The notes: generated from the letters alone by a model not told the origin. Numbered from the stretch's first letter, positions 1-5,034 are shown. The stretch: 5,034 nucleotides of DNA from an uncultured Chlorobiota bacterium (GCA_946481475.1 CAMLOB010000354.1:1-5034); one strand, 5' to 3'. Numbers and translations: made by a program.

Positions 1-2
1 TT

Positions 3-1514
3 GCGTCGCCGGAACTCGAAATCATCGGCATCACGACTGTCGGCGGCGGCAACGCGAATACCGCTCAGGGAGGAAACTCCACTATCGGCGGTGGTATCAC
101 GAACCTTGCTTCCGGAGGGAGTGCCACGGTGGCAGGTGGCGGATTGAGCGTTGCGTCGGGAGATAATTCGACGGTCGGCGGAGGGTATCGCGACACCGCC
201 TCGGGCAGCGCATCAACGGTGTCAGGAGGGCAGGGCAACCATGCGTCGCAGAGCTTTGCAACGATCGGCGGAGGGCAATTGAACATTGCGTCAGAGCTCC
301 ATACAACGATCGGAGGGGGATTAACAAACACTACTTCGGGATCAGTTTCGACGGTCGCAGGTGGAAGTCTCAATGTTGCGTCCGGGCAGTACACGACCGT
401 TGGAGGAGGTACGCGCGACACTGCTTCAGGAAACAACGCAACGGTCTCAGGCGGCTCATCGAACAGGGCACTGGCGGAAAATGCAACCGTATCAGGGGGA
501 GCAAACAACAAGGCCTCCGCAGCTCGATCGACGGTATCAGGGGGATATGTGAATACGGCTTCGGGAATCCAATCGACAGTATCCGGCGGAGAATGGAACG
601 TGGCGTCGGGAGAAAACGCCGTGGTCGGCGGCGGTGAGGCCGACACTGCGTCGGGAGACAATGCGACCGTTTCCGGGGGTCGATTGAACAGGGCATTTGC
701 TGAGTCCTCGACTGTGGGGGGAGGATGGAACAATATCGCTTCAGGAATCCGCTCGACGGTATCGGGGGGATACGTGAACACGGCTGCGGGAGCCCTCTCG
801 GTGATTCCCGGAGGCTCGGGTCTGACGCTGGACTCATCTGCCGGCTACAGCTTCGGATTCCAGGGGGGAAGTGCCTCTTTCAGACCCATGACGATCTCGA
901 CGCCGGACGTGGCGGTCTTCGCCAATGTTGACCTCTGGCTTGCCAACAACGACAATGCCGGGGCAAGTCAGATACGCTTCTACGAACCGAATGCCACAAC
1001 CGGTCCGTTTCCGAACGGCACGAATTACACGAGTTTTCAAGCTCGGGCACAGACGGCCGATATCAATTACGTTCTGCCGGCGGCAGCACCAACAGCCGAC
1101 GGACAGGTTCTTTCGAGCACAACTGCCGGCGTGATGAGCTGGGTCAGCTTTCCTGCCGGCGCACACTCCTTCTCGAATGCGAGCAGCACAACACCAACGC
1201 TTGAGCTTGCAAACAGTGCTGCTGCTAACGATGGAACTGCACTGAAGATCAGTGACGGACGGATCCTCCTTTCAAACGCCGCCGGCGCACCAACGACGCT
1301 GCCGAACGACATTTCGGTGTACGAAGTCAATGATGGGACCGGATCTTCCACGCCTGCCGTTGCGCTGCCGACGGGAGGGAGTGCGGGACAAATTCTCTAC
1401 ATCTACATCTCCGATCCGGATGGTGCCACAGTAGGGGGAGTCGGTCGGACAACCGGAGACAAGTTGACCTACGTGTATGTCGCCGGAGGCTGGAAGCTGT
1501 TCCACCTGAATTAG
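3..1514 (+). CDS. Repetitive beta-rich surface/secreted protein, 5'-truncated by window edge (gene 1)
   Basis: The frame is open from the first complete codon at position 3 to TAG at 1512-1514, giving 503 visible residues. GTG codons inside the repeats, such as the one at 129, are valines of the T-V motif and not starts, so the true start lies upstream. Visible residues 11-265 are 17 tandem 15-residue units. Residues 266-380 form a conserved module starting S-V-I-P-G-G and ending G-V-M-S-W, about 69% identical by hand count to one in the downstream gene. Residues 381-503 form a beta-rich tail ending W-K-L-F-H-L-N. There is no cysteine. Established knowledge: the repeat resembles YadA-type head repeats, but those are usually 14 residues. 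I see no YadA beta-barrel anchor, LPXTG motif or type IX sorting domain at the C-terminus. Inference: an exported, fibrous, possibly adhesive or structural protein. That it is a real gene is nearly certain; the function is unknown. Confidence 0.93.
   Translation, partial: ASPELEIIGITTVGGGNANTAQGGNSTIGGGITNLASGGSATVAGGGLSVASGDNSTVGGGYRDTASGSASTVSGGQGNHASQSFATIGGGQLNIASELHTTIGGGLTNTTSGSVSTVAGGSLNVASGQYTTVGGGTRDTASGNNATVSGGSSNRALAENATVSGGANNKASAARSTVSGGYVNTASGIQSTVSGGEWNVASGENAVVGGGEADTASGDNATVSGGRLNRAFAESSTVGGGWNNIASGIRSTVSGGYVNTAAGALSVIPGGSGLTLDSSAGYSFGFQGGSASFRPMTISTPDVAVFANVDLWLANNDNAGASQIRFYEPNATTGPFPNGTNYTSFQARAQTADINYVLPAAAPTADGQVLSSTTAGVMSWVSFPAGAHSFSNASSTTPTLELANSAAANDGTALKISDGRILLSNAAGAPTTLPNDISVYEVNDGTGSSTPAVALPTGGSAGQILYIYISDPDGATVGGVGRTTGDKLTYVYVAGGWKLFHLN
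33..797 (+). repeat. 17 tandem 45-bp units (15-residue glycine-rich repeat) in gene 1
   Basis: Seventeen consecutive units in perfect 45-bp phase follow the consensus [S/A/T]-T-[V/I]-[G/S/A]-G-G-x-x-[N/D]-x-A-S-G-x-x. The first unit reads TTVGGGNANTAQGGN and the last STVSGGYVNTAAGAL. Positions 2, 3, 5, 6 and 11 are the most constant, while 7-8 and 14-15 vary freely. Units 9-12 resemble units 14-17 in order, giving a five-unit higher-order period. The residues just before the first unit (ASPELEIIGI) look like a degenerate unit or linker end. Confidence 0.96.
798..1142 (+). other. Post-repeat cap plus conserved 115-residue module of gene 1
   Basis: This domain directly follows the repeat block in phase. 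Its first residues look like one more repeat unit, but with I-P-G-G and G-L-T-L in place of V-G-G and N-T-A-S, as expected of a cap. It continues with S-F-G-F, then M-T-I-S-T-P-D-V-A-V-F, D-L-W-L-A-N-N-D, I-R-F-Y-E, F-P-N-G-T-N-Y-T-S-F, A-D-I-N-Y-V-L-P and G-Q-V-L-S-S-T-T. It aligns with 2560-2901 in gene 2 with one single-residue gap and about 79 identities over 114 columns by hand. The same motif begins again at 4993. The pattern of short alternating strands suggests a beta domain; I know no named family with a defined function for it. Confidence 0.85.
1143..1511 (+). other. C-terminal tail module of gene 1, no recognised anchor
   Basis: These are the last 123 residues of gene 1. A stretch rich in Ser, Ala, Asn and Thr (TPTLELANSAAANDGTALKI) leads to a beta-rich end. 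That end has A-V-A-L-P-T-G-G-S-A-G-Q-I-L-Y-I-Y-I, a D-P-D-G turn, and a final Y-V-Y-V-A-G-G-W-K-L-F-H-L-N. The module is absent from the middle of gene 2, where a linker module sits after the post-repeat module instead. It may therefore be a true terminal domain that gene 2 also carries beyond the window. No transmembrane barrel, lipobox, sortase motif or T9SS-type sorting domain is evident. Confidence 0.7.
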
Positions 1515-1680
1515 GGAGCTGCGCGAGGGTATGGTGAAGCGTTCCTTTCAATTGCCTGCTCGATTACCGGAGCTTGCCGCTATCCTCAAGAGTTGACCTG
1601 CGGGGTTTCCCTCCTGCCCGGCAGACCTATTCGACAAAAGAACTGTACAGATCACATTATTGAAGAGCGGTAAATATTAT
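1515..1680 (+). other. Intergenic gap between the two paralogues
   Basis: This is 166 bp of mostly non-repetitive sequence with none of the 45-bp unit. It holds one weak hairpin (1598-1624) and ends in an AT-rich stretch, TAAATATTAT, immediately before the ATG of gene 2. I find no convincing sigma-70 -35/-10 pair: TTGACC at 1593-1598 has no -10 at the usual spacing. It also shows no clear Bacteroidota-type -33/-7 promoter. A purine stretch, GAAGAG at 1662-1667, lies 13 bases before the ATG and would be only a weak, distant ribosome binding site. Whether the two genes are cotranscribed cannot be decided. Confidence 0.7.
1598..1624 (+). terminator. Weak hairpin without U-tract, possible terminator
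   Basis: CTGC (1598-1601) pairs with GCAG (1621-1624), and after one G-G mismatch GGG (1603-1605) pairs with CCC (1617-1619) around an 11-base loop. No T-run follows, so this is not a canonical Rho-independent terminator. It may be chance in GC-rich sequence. Confidence 0.2.
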
Positions 1681-1794
1681 ATGGCGACACGATCAGTGAG
1701 AGACTATGTGCGAACCTTCCATGGTATTCGCTACGCTCGGTTCGTTCTACTCCTTCTCGTTCTGAGCCCGATGCTCGGTCCCTCGGCAAGAGCG
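1681..1794 (+). other. Signal peptide of gene 2 (residues 1-38)
   Basis: The positive n-region holds R4, R7, R11, R17 and R20. A hydrophobic h-region (F21 to L28, continuing through M31-L32) follows, then a c-region with P30, P34 and A-R-A at 36-38 preceding Q39. This matches a Sec-type signal with signal peptidase I cleavage. There is no lipobox cysteine, and no twin-arginine motif next to the hydrophobic core. It supports export across the inner membrane and fixes the start at 1681. Confidence 0.85.
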
Positions 1795-4700
1795 CAGAAC
1801 CGTGACTTGCGGGCCGAGCGACTCGTCATCGACGACAATGGTGATGACGGAGGGTGGAATACGATGACGCTCCAGGCGCCGAATCCACTCGGGCGGAATG
1901 TGCTGCTGACGATACCCGATCCGGGCACGGACACGGTGCAGTTGCTCCTGGCTCCCTACGGATCGGCCGGCGCGTGGCTGCTCGACGGGAACGCCGGGAC
2001 GACGGCCGGAACGCATTTCCTCGGGACGAGCGATGCGACCGCATTGCATCTCTACGTCAACGGCGGTGTATCGAACGGCCTGATCCTGAATACAAACGGA
2101 AGCCTTCAGCGGGACACGGCCGGGGATGCCAGAGGAGACAACGGGGTCGACCTGCAGATCGATCGAACTACGGCGGACCGGGTCGCCTCCGGGGAGTATT
2201 CGACGGTGAGCGGAGGATACGGCAACAAAGCATCGGGTTCGTTCGCGACGGTGGGAGGGGGCGACGAGAATACCGCATCAAACTCCAACGCGACGGTCGG
2301 GGGAGGCGGGGACAACACCGCTTCGGGATCGTATGCAACATCGGGAGGGGGTTTCAACAACACCGCATCCGAACAGTTCGCGACGGTCGGGGGAGGCGAC
2401 GGGAATACGGCATCCGCGTTCCACACCACCGTCGGCGGCGGCCAGGGGAACATCGCCTCAGGCTTATGGGGGACCGTGAGTGGGGGTCGGCACAATATTG
2501 CATCCGGCCTGTGGGCGACTGTGTGCGGCGGCGCACATGACACTGCCGCGGGAGATTACAGTGCGATTCCGGGCGGCAACGGACTCACCCTGAATGCCGG
2601 TGCCGACCGCAGCTTCGGATTCCTTGGAGGCAACACCGGCGCAAACAACATGACGATTTCGACGCCGGATGTCGCGGTCTTCGGGAACACCGATCTCTGG
2701 CTTGCCAACAACGACAGCACAGCCAGCAGGATCCGCTTCTACGAGGTCTACAACACAGCAGGCTCGTTCCCGAACGGAACGAACTACACAAGTTTCGAGG
2801 CGGGCGAGCAATCTGCCGATATCAACTATGTGCTCCCGACATCCCCCCCTTCATCGAACGGACAGGTCCTGTCGAGCACCACGGGGGGTGTGATGAGCTG
2901 GACCGATGCAGACGGGAGTGCCTGGAGTCTGACCGGGAATTCCGGACCGACACCGGGCAGCAATTTTCTGGGGACGACCGATTCGACCGCGCTGCATCTC
3001 TATGTGAACGGCGGATCGTCCAATAGCCTGATTCTGAACACGAACGGCAGTATCCAGCGGGATACCGGCGGGGACGCCCGGGGGGACAGAGCTATCGATA
3101 TGCAGACCTTCCGGGATATGTCGACACAGGTTGCCTCGGGGGCGCAATCGGTCATCGGAGGTGGACGACAGAATACGGCGTCGAACGGACAGACGGTCGT
3201 CGCCGGAGGCTTCGGCAACGTGGCTTCGGGTGGTACGGCAACGGTATCCGGAGGAAAATTCGATACGGCGTCGGGATCGTTCTCAACGGTTGGAGGAGGT
3301 TTCACCAATGTCGCCTCCGGACTGTACTCAACCATTGCGGGAGGAGAGTCCAACACTGCCTCGGCGACTCGTACTACAGTGTCCGGTGGGCAATCGAACA
3401 TTGCGTCGGAAGTTGCTTCTACGGTCGGAGGAGGAGTAGTGAACACGGCATCGGGACAAAATTCTACCGTTGGGGGGGGAGCAAACAATACGGCTGCGGG
3501 TAGTAACGCGGCTATTGGAGGGGGTGCGGGAAACAGCGCTTCATTGGGTAGTGCCACAGTCGGAGGGGGATCCGACAATACTGCCTCCGGAATCGGCTCA
3601 ACGGTTCCCGGCGGGAGATTGAATACGGCTTCCGCACAGTATGCGACAGTCGGCGGAGGCCTGAGCGACACCGCGTCGGGAAATAATGCGACGGTCTCGG
3701 GTGGAGAGTCGAACACTGCTTCCGGAACTCACTCCACGGTCGGCGGAGGGAGGAGCAACACCGCATCGGGATCGCTTGCAGCGGTCGGCGGCGGCGTGAA
3801 CAATACCGCGGCAGGGAACTACGCAACGGTTTCGGCGGGACGCGAGAACTCCGCTGCGGCAAACTATGCGACAGTCGGCGGAGGCCTGAGCGACACCGCG
3901 TCGGGAAATAATGCGACGGTCTCGGGTGGAGAGTCGAACGTCGCGTCGGGTGCGCACTCCACGGTCGGCGGAGGATGGCACAATACTGCATCCGGCATCC
4001 GCGCAACCGTCTCCGGAGGAGAATCGAATACCGCGTCGAGAGACTACTCTACGGTCGGGGGAGGATCGCGCAATGCCGCTTCGGGGAACGGTTCGACGGT
4101 GTCCGGCGGTATTTCGGATACCGCTTCGGGCACCAATTCGACGATTTCCGGGGGAGCGTCCAACCGTGCTTCAGAAACGTACGCAACAGTTTCGGGCGGC
4201 CGGCTGAACATCGCTTCGGGACCCTCCGCAACAGTGGGAGGTGGTGTGAGCAATACGGCTTCGGGAGACAACGCATCGGTTTCCGGCGGTACATCGAACG
4301 TCGCTTCGGGACTCAACGCAACGGTCGGCGCCGGATTGAACGGCGTCGCTTCGGGATCTTCCGCAACAGTCGGAGGCGGATGGAACGACACCGCTTCAGG
4401 GTTGGCCTCAACGGTTTCCGGCGGTCGGTTGAACACGGCAACCGGCCCCTACGGCACGATCTCCGGCGGCAGATCGAATGCTGCATCGGGAGACAATTCA
4501 ACGGTGTCCGGCGGTCTGTCGAACATCGCTTCAGGACTTTTGGCAACGATCGGCGGCGGCGAGAGCAATACTGTTTCCGGAGGAAGCGCAACGGTATCAG
4601 GCGGTCGGTTGAATACGGCTTCGGCAGTACGCTCGACCGTCTCGGGAGGGGTAGCAAACACCGCTTCGGGAGCACAGTCGACCGTCTCGGGAGGGGAGGC

Positions 4701-5034
4701 GAATATGGCTTCGGGAGCACACTCGACCGTCTCCGGAGGGGAAGCGAACGCAGCTTCCGGAACACTTTCAACGGTTGGCGGCGGACTGGACAACACCGCC
4801 TCCGGATTCCGTTCAACGATTGCAGGTGGAACGCAGGGTGTCGCTTCGGGCACGTATGCATCGGTCGGGGGAGGACTGAACGATACTGCTTCCGCCTTTG
4901 GCTCAACGGTCTCAGGAGGGGAAGCGAACACGACGTCGGGAACATACTCGACGGTCTCGGGTGGAAGATTGAACAACGCAGCCGGAGACTTTGCGGCGAT
5001 CCCCGGGGGGCGGGGGCTGACGTTCGATACCGCC
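1681..5034 (+). CDS. Giant modular repeat protein with signal peptide, 3'-truncated by window edge (gene 2)
   Basis: A single reading frame runs from ATG 1681 to the window end without a stop, giving at least 1118 residues. The ATG is chosen because a signal peptide follows at once: Arg-rich residues 1-20, a hydrophobic core FVLLLLVL from residue 21, and a likely cleavage after A-R-A at residue 38. An in-frame TGA at 1594 limits any upstream extension; TTG 1660 is a less likely start. Order of parts: beta-rich N-terminus 39-96; linker 97-173; 8 repeats 174-293; post-repeat module 294-407; second linker 413-489; 41 repeats 490-1104; start of a second post-repeat module 1105-1118. The only cysteine is residue 282. 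Established knowledge: the repeat is close to YadA-type adhesin head repeats. Inference: an exported fibre or adhesin, paralogous to the upstream gene and probably produced by duplication. No enzymatic motif is seen. The reading frame is certain; the function is unknown. Confidence 0.95.
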   Translation, partial: MATRSVRDYVRTFHGIRYARFVLLLLVLSPMLGPSARAQNRDLRAERLVIDDNGDDGGWNTMTLQAPNPLGRNVLLTIPDPGTDTVQLLLAPYGSAGAWLLDGNAGTTAGTHFLGTSDATALHLYVNGGVSNGLILNTNGSLQRDTAGDARGDNGVDLQIDRTTADRVASGEYSTVSGGYGNKASGSFATVGGGDENTASNSNATVGGGGDNTASGSYATSGGGFNNTASEQFATVGGGDGNTASAFHTTVGGGQGNIASGLWGTVSGGRHNIASGLWATVCGGAHDTAAGDYSAIPGGNGLTLNAGADRSFGFLGGNTGANNMTISTPDVAVFGNTDLWLANNDSTASRIRFYEVYNTAGSFPNGTNYTSFEAGEQSADINYVLPTSPPSSNGQVLSSTTGGVMSWTDADGSAWSLTGNSGPTPGSNFLGTTDSTALHLYVNGGSSNSLILNTNGSIQRDTGGDARGDRAIDMQTFRDMSTQVASGAQSVIGGGRQNTASNGQTVVAGGFGNVASGGTATVSGGKFDTASGSFSTVGGGFTNVASGLYSTIAGGESNTASATRTTVSGGQSNIASEVASTVGGGVVNTASGQNSTVGGGANNTAAGSNAAIGGGAGNSASLGSATVGGGSDNTASGIGSTVPGGRLNTASAQYATVGGGLSDTASGNNATVSGGESNTASGTHSTVGGGRSNTASGSLAAVGGGVNNTAAGNYATVSAGRENSAAANYATVGGGLSDTASGNNATVSGGESNVASGAHSTVGGGWHNTASGIRATVSGGESNTASRDYSTVGGGSRNAASGNGSTVSGGISDTASGTNSTISGGASNRASETYATVSGGRLNIASGPSATVGGGVSNTASGDNASVSGGTSNVASGLNATVGAGLNGVASGSSATVGGGWNDTASGLASTVSGGRLNTATGPYGTISGGRSNAASGDNSTVSGGLSNIASGLLATIGGGESNTVSGGSATVSGGRLNTASAVRSTVSGGVANTASGAQSTVSGGEANMASGAHSTVSGGEANAASGTLSTVGGGLDNTASGFRSTIAGGTQGVASGTYASVGGGLNDTASAFGSTVSGGEANTTSGTYSTVSGGRLNNAAGDFAAIPGGRGLTFDTA
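1795..1968 (+). other. Mature N-terminal beta-rich segment of gene 2 (residues 39-96)
   Basis: The segment begins Q-N-R-D-L-R-A-E-R-L-V-I-D-D-N-G-D-D-G-G-W-N-T-M and continues with short strands (TMTLQAPNPL, then NVLLTIPDPG and VQLLLAPYG). Its strand, turn and L-x-I-P-D-P pattern is reminiscent of the Y-V-L-P part of the post-repeat modules. It occurs only once in the window and is not repeated before the second cassette. No function can be assigned. Confidence 0.6.
1969..2199 (+). repeat. Linker module, copy 1 (77 residues) in gene 2
   Basis: This module reads G-A-W-L-L-D-G-N, then F-L-G-T, T-A-L-H-L-Y-V-N-G-G, L-I-L-N-T-N-G-S, Q-R-D-T and G-D-A-R-G-D, and ends V-A-S-G directly against the first repeat unit. 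It aligns without a gap to copy 2 at 2917-3147, with about 50 of 77 residues identical by hand count. It precedes each repeat block of gene 2 and probably forms its N-terminal cap or neck. Confidence 0.9.
2200..2559 (+). repeat. Repeat block A of gene 2: 8 tandem 45-bp units
   Basis: Eight 15-residue units run from STVSGGYGNKASGSF to ATVCGGAHDTAAGDY, in perfect phase and directly joined to the cap at 2560. Unit 8 carries the only cysteine seen in either gene, where most units have Gly or Ser. Unit 4 has A-T-S in place of A-T-V. Confidence 0.96.
2560..2901 (+). other. Post-repeat cap plus conserved 114-residue module in gene 2, internal copy
   Basis: This module starts S-A-I-P-G-G-N-G-L-T-L and ends G-V-M-S-W. 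It shares about 69% of residues with 798-1142 of gene 1, including D-V-A-V-F, D-L-W-L-A-N-N-D, I-R-F-Y-E and A-D-I-N-Y-V-L-P. At the DNA level a 22-bp stretch (2695-2716) is identical to 933-954. Here it is followed by a five-residue joint (TDADG) and a second linker module, not by a terminal tail, so in this protein it lies mid-chain. Confidence 0.88.
2917..3147 (+). repeat. Linker module, copy 2 (77 residues) in gene 2
   Basis: This is the second, same-length copy of the linker at 1969-2199. It begins S-A-W-S-L-T-G-N and keeps the F-L-G-T, T-A-L-H-L-Y-V-N-G-G, L-I-L-N-T-N-G-S, Q-R-D-T and G-D-A-R-G-D blocks. It ends Q-V-A-S-G just before the 41-unit block. Divergence is concentrated near the C-terminal end, before V-A-S-G. 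Confidence 0.9.
3640..3714 (+). repeat. 75-bp perfect direct repeat, left copy
   Basis: This copy is identical base for base to 3865-3939, at a spacing of 225 bp (five units). It covers the last codon base of unit 11, all of unit 12 and most of unit 13. Synonymous positions are conserved too, unlike between most other units, which points to recent duplication or gene conversion. Confidence 0.93.
3865..3939 (+). repeat. 75-bp perfect direct repeat, right copy
   Basis: This is the second copy of 3640-3714, covering unit 17 and most of unit 18. Similarity continues weakly downstream: CACTCCACGGTCGGCGGAGG is shared at the start of units 14 and 19. Confidence 0.93.
4633..4767 (+). repeat. Three near-identical adjacent units (34-36 of block B)
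   Basis: Units at 4633, 4678 and 4723 begin with almost the same bases. Units 34 and 35 share TCGACCGTCTCGGGAGGGG and then TCGGGAGCACA, and agree at about 38 of 45 positions by hand. Unit 36 differs by a few more. Such similarity between direct neighbours suggests recent single-unit slippage or unequal crossover. Confidence 0.8.
4993..5034 (+). other. Start of a second post-repeat cap/module in gene 2, cut by window end
   Basis: The last 14 visible residues, AAIPGGRGLTFDTA, match the opening of the caps at 798 (SVIPGGSGLTLDSS) and 2560 (SAIPGGNGLTLNAG). The 41-unit block therefore ends here, and a third copy of the post-repeat module very likely follows outside the window. Confidence 0.85.

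Larger units (their letters stand above)
3148..4992 (+). repeat. Repeat block B of gene 2: 41 tandem 45-bp units
   Basis: Forty-one consecutive 15-residue units run from SVIGGGRQNTASNGQ to STVSGGRLNNAAGDF without any insertion or deletion. Positions 5-6 are G-G in all but two units (S-A-G in unit 16, G-A-G in unit 27). Position 9 is nearly always N or D, and positions 7-8 and 14-15 are highly variable. Unit 11 has Pro at position 4, like the caps. Units 12 and 17 encode the same peptide, and units 34-36 are near-identical neighbours. The high glycine and alanine content with T-V strands suggests a beta-solenoid or beta-roll. Confidence 0.97.

Noticed and set aside
129..131. GTG at 129 as the start of gene 1
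   Set aside because: The codon is the valine of an A-T-V-A-G-G repeat unit and the frame is open with two more repeat units upstream to the window edge. No signal peptide or ribosome site lies there.
65..781. Long minus-strand open frame of P-P-x-T-V repeats over the gene 1 repeats, with similar ones at 2106-2543, 3000-3716, 4044-4436 and 4449-4976
   Set aside because: They are antisense shadows of the 45-bp units: the reverse complement of the T-V-G-G-G codons reads P-P-x-T-V in a frame that rarely meets a stop. They largely follow the repeat blocks, lack signal or domain features, and the sense frame carries the signal peptide and conserved modules.
1531..1596. Short ORF of 21 codons between the genes (MVKRSFQLP...)
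   Set aside because: Very short, with no well-spaced ribosome binding site and no recognisable motif. An open stretch of this length is expected by chance.
1593..1632. Possible sigma-70 promoter with TTGACC as -35
   Set aside because: No -10-like hexamer lies 16-18 bp downstream; the nearest AT-containing hexamer (CTATTC, 1627-1632) is 28 bp away.
1854..2540. Plus-strand 228-codon frame rich in Arg and Gly within gene 2
   Set aside because: It overlaps gene 2 in another frame, has the Arg/Gly-rich composition expected of a shifted GC-rich repeat, and shows no domain. The frame from 1681 is continuous and far longer.
3148..4992. CRISPR array or satellite-type non-coding repeat
   Set aside because: The 45-bp periodicity is an exact multiple of three, keeps one reading frame open for 41 units, and varies mainly at synonymous and loop positions. 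It is a coding repeat with no repeat-spacer structure.

Overview
The window is GC-rich (estimated by eye at about 60%) and is almost entirely coding on the + strand. It holds two tandem genes for paralogous, very repetitive proteins that are probably exported. No tRNA, rRNA, CRISPR array, transposase or other mobile-element gene was seen. The secretory signal peptide, the lack of a strong Shine-Dalgarno sequence and the protein type suggest a Gram-negative environmental bacterium. Similar glycine-rich repeat proteins are known to me from Bacteroidota/Chlorobi-type bacteria, planctomycetes and cyanobacteria. The taxonomic guess is weak because there is no phylogenetic marker.

Layout. Positions 3-1514 are the 3' part of gene 1 (503 codons visible plus TAG; its start lies upstream). 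It has 17 units of a 15-residue repeat (33-797), a conserved 115-residue post-repeat module (798-1142) and a C-terminal tail (1143-1511). A 166-bp gap (1515-1680) follows, with one weak hairpin. Gene 2 starts at ATG 1681 and is open through the window end (at least 1118 codons). Its order is: signal peptide, short beta-rich N-terminal part, linker module copy 1 (1969-2199), 8 repeat units (2200-2559), post-repeat module (2560-2901), linker module copy 2 (2917-3147), 41 repeat units (3148-4992), and the first 14 residues of another post-repeat module (4993-5034).

The main finding is a modular repeat architecture. The consensus unit is [S/A/T]-T-V-[G/S]-G-G-x-x-N-T-A-S-G-x-x. There are 66 such units, all exactly 15 residues (45 bp) long with no phase slip. 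Each block ends in a unit-like cap carrying I-P-G-G-x-G-L-T. In gene 2 the whole cassette (linker, repeats, cap) occurs twice in one polypeptide, with 8 and 41 units. A 225-bp (five-unit) higher-order period is visible in both genes, including a perfect 75-bp repeat.

The repeat resembles the 14-residue YadA-type head repeat of trimeric adhesins, so a long fibrous surface or secreted protein is the best guess. No anchor domain that I recognise is present at the one visible C-terminus. The two genes are paralogues and probably act at the cell surface or outside the cell; nothing in the window ties them to a pathway.
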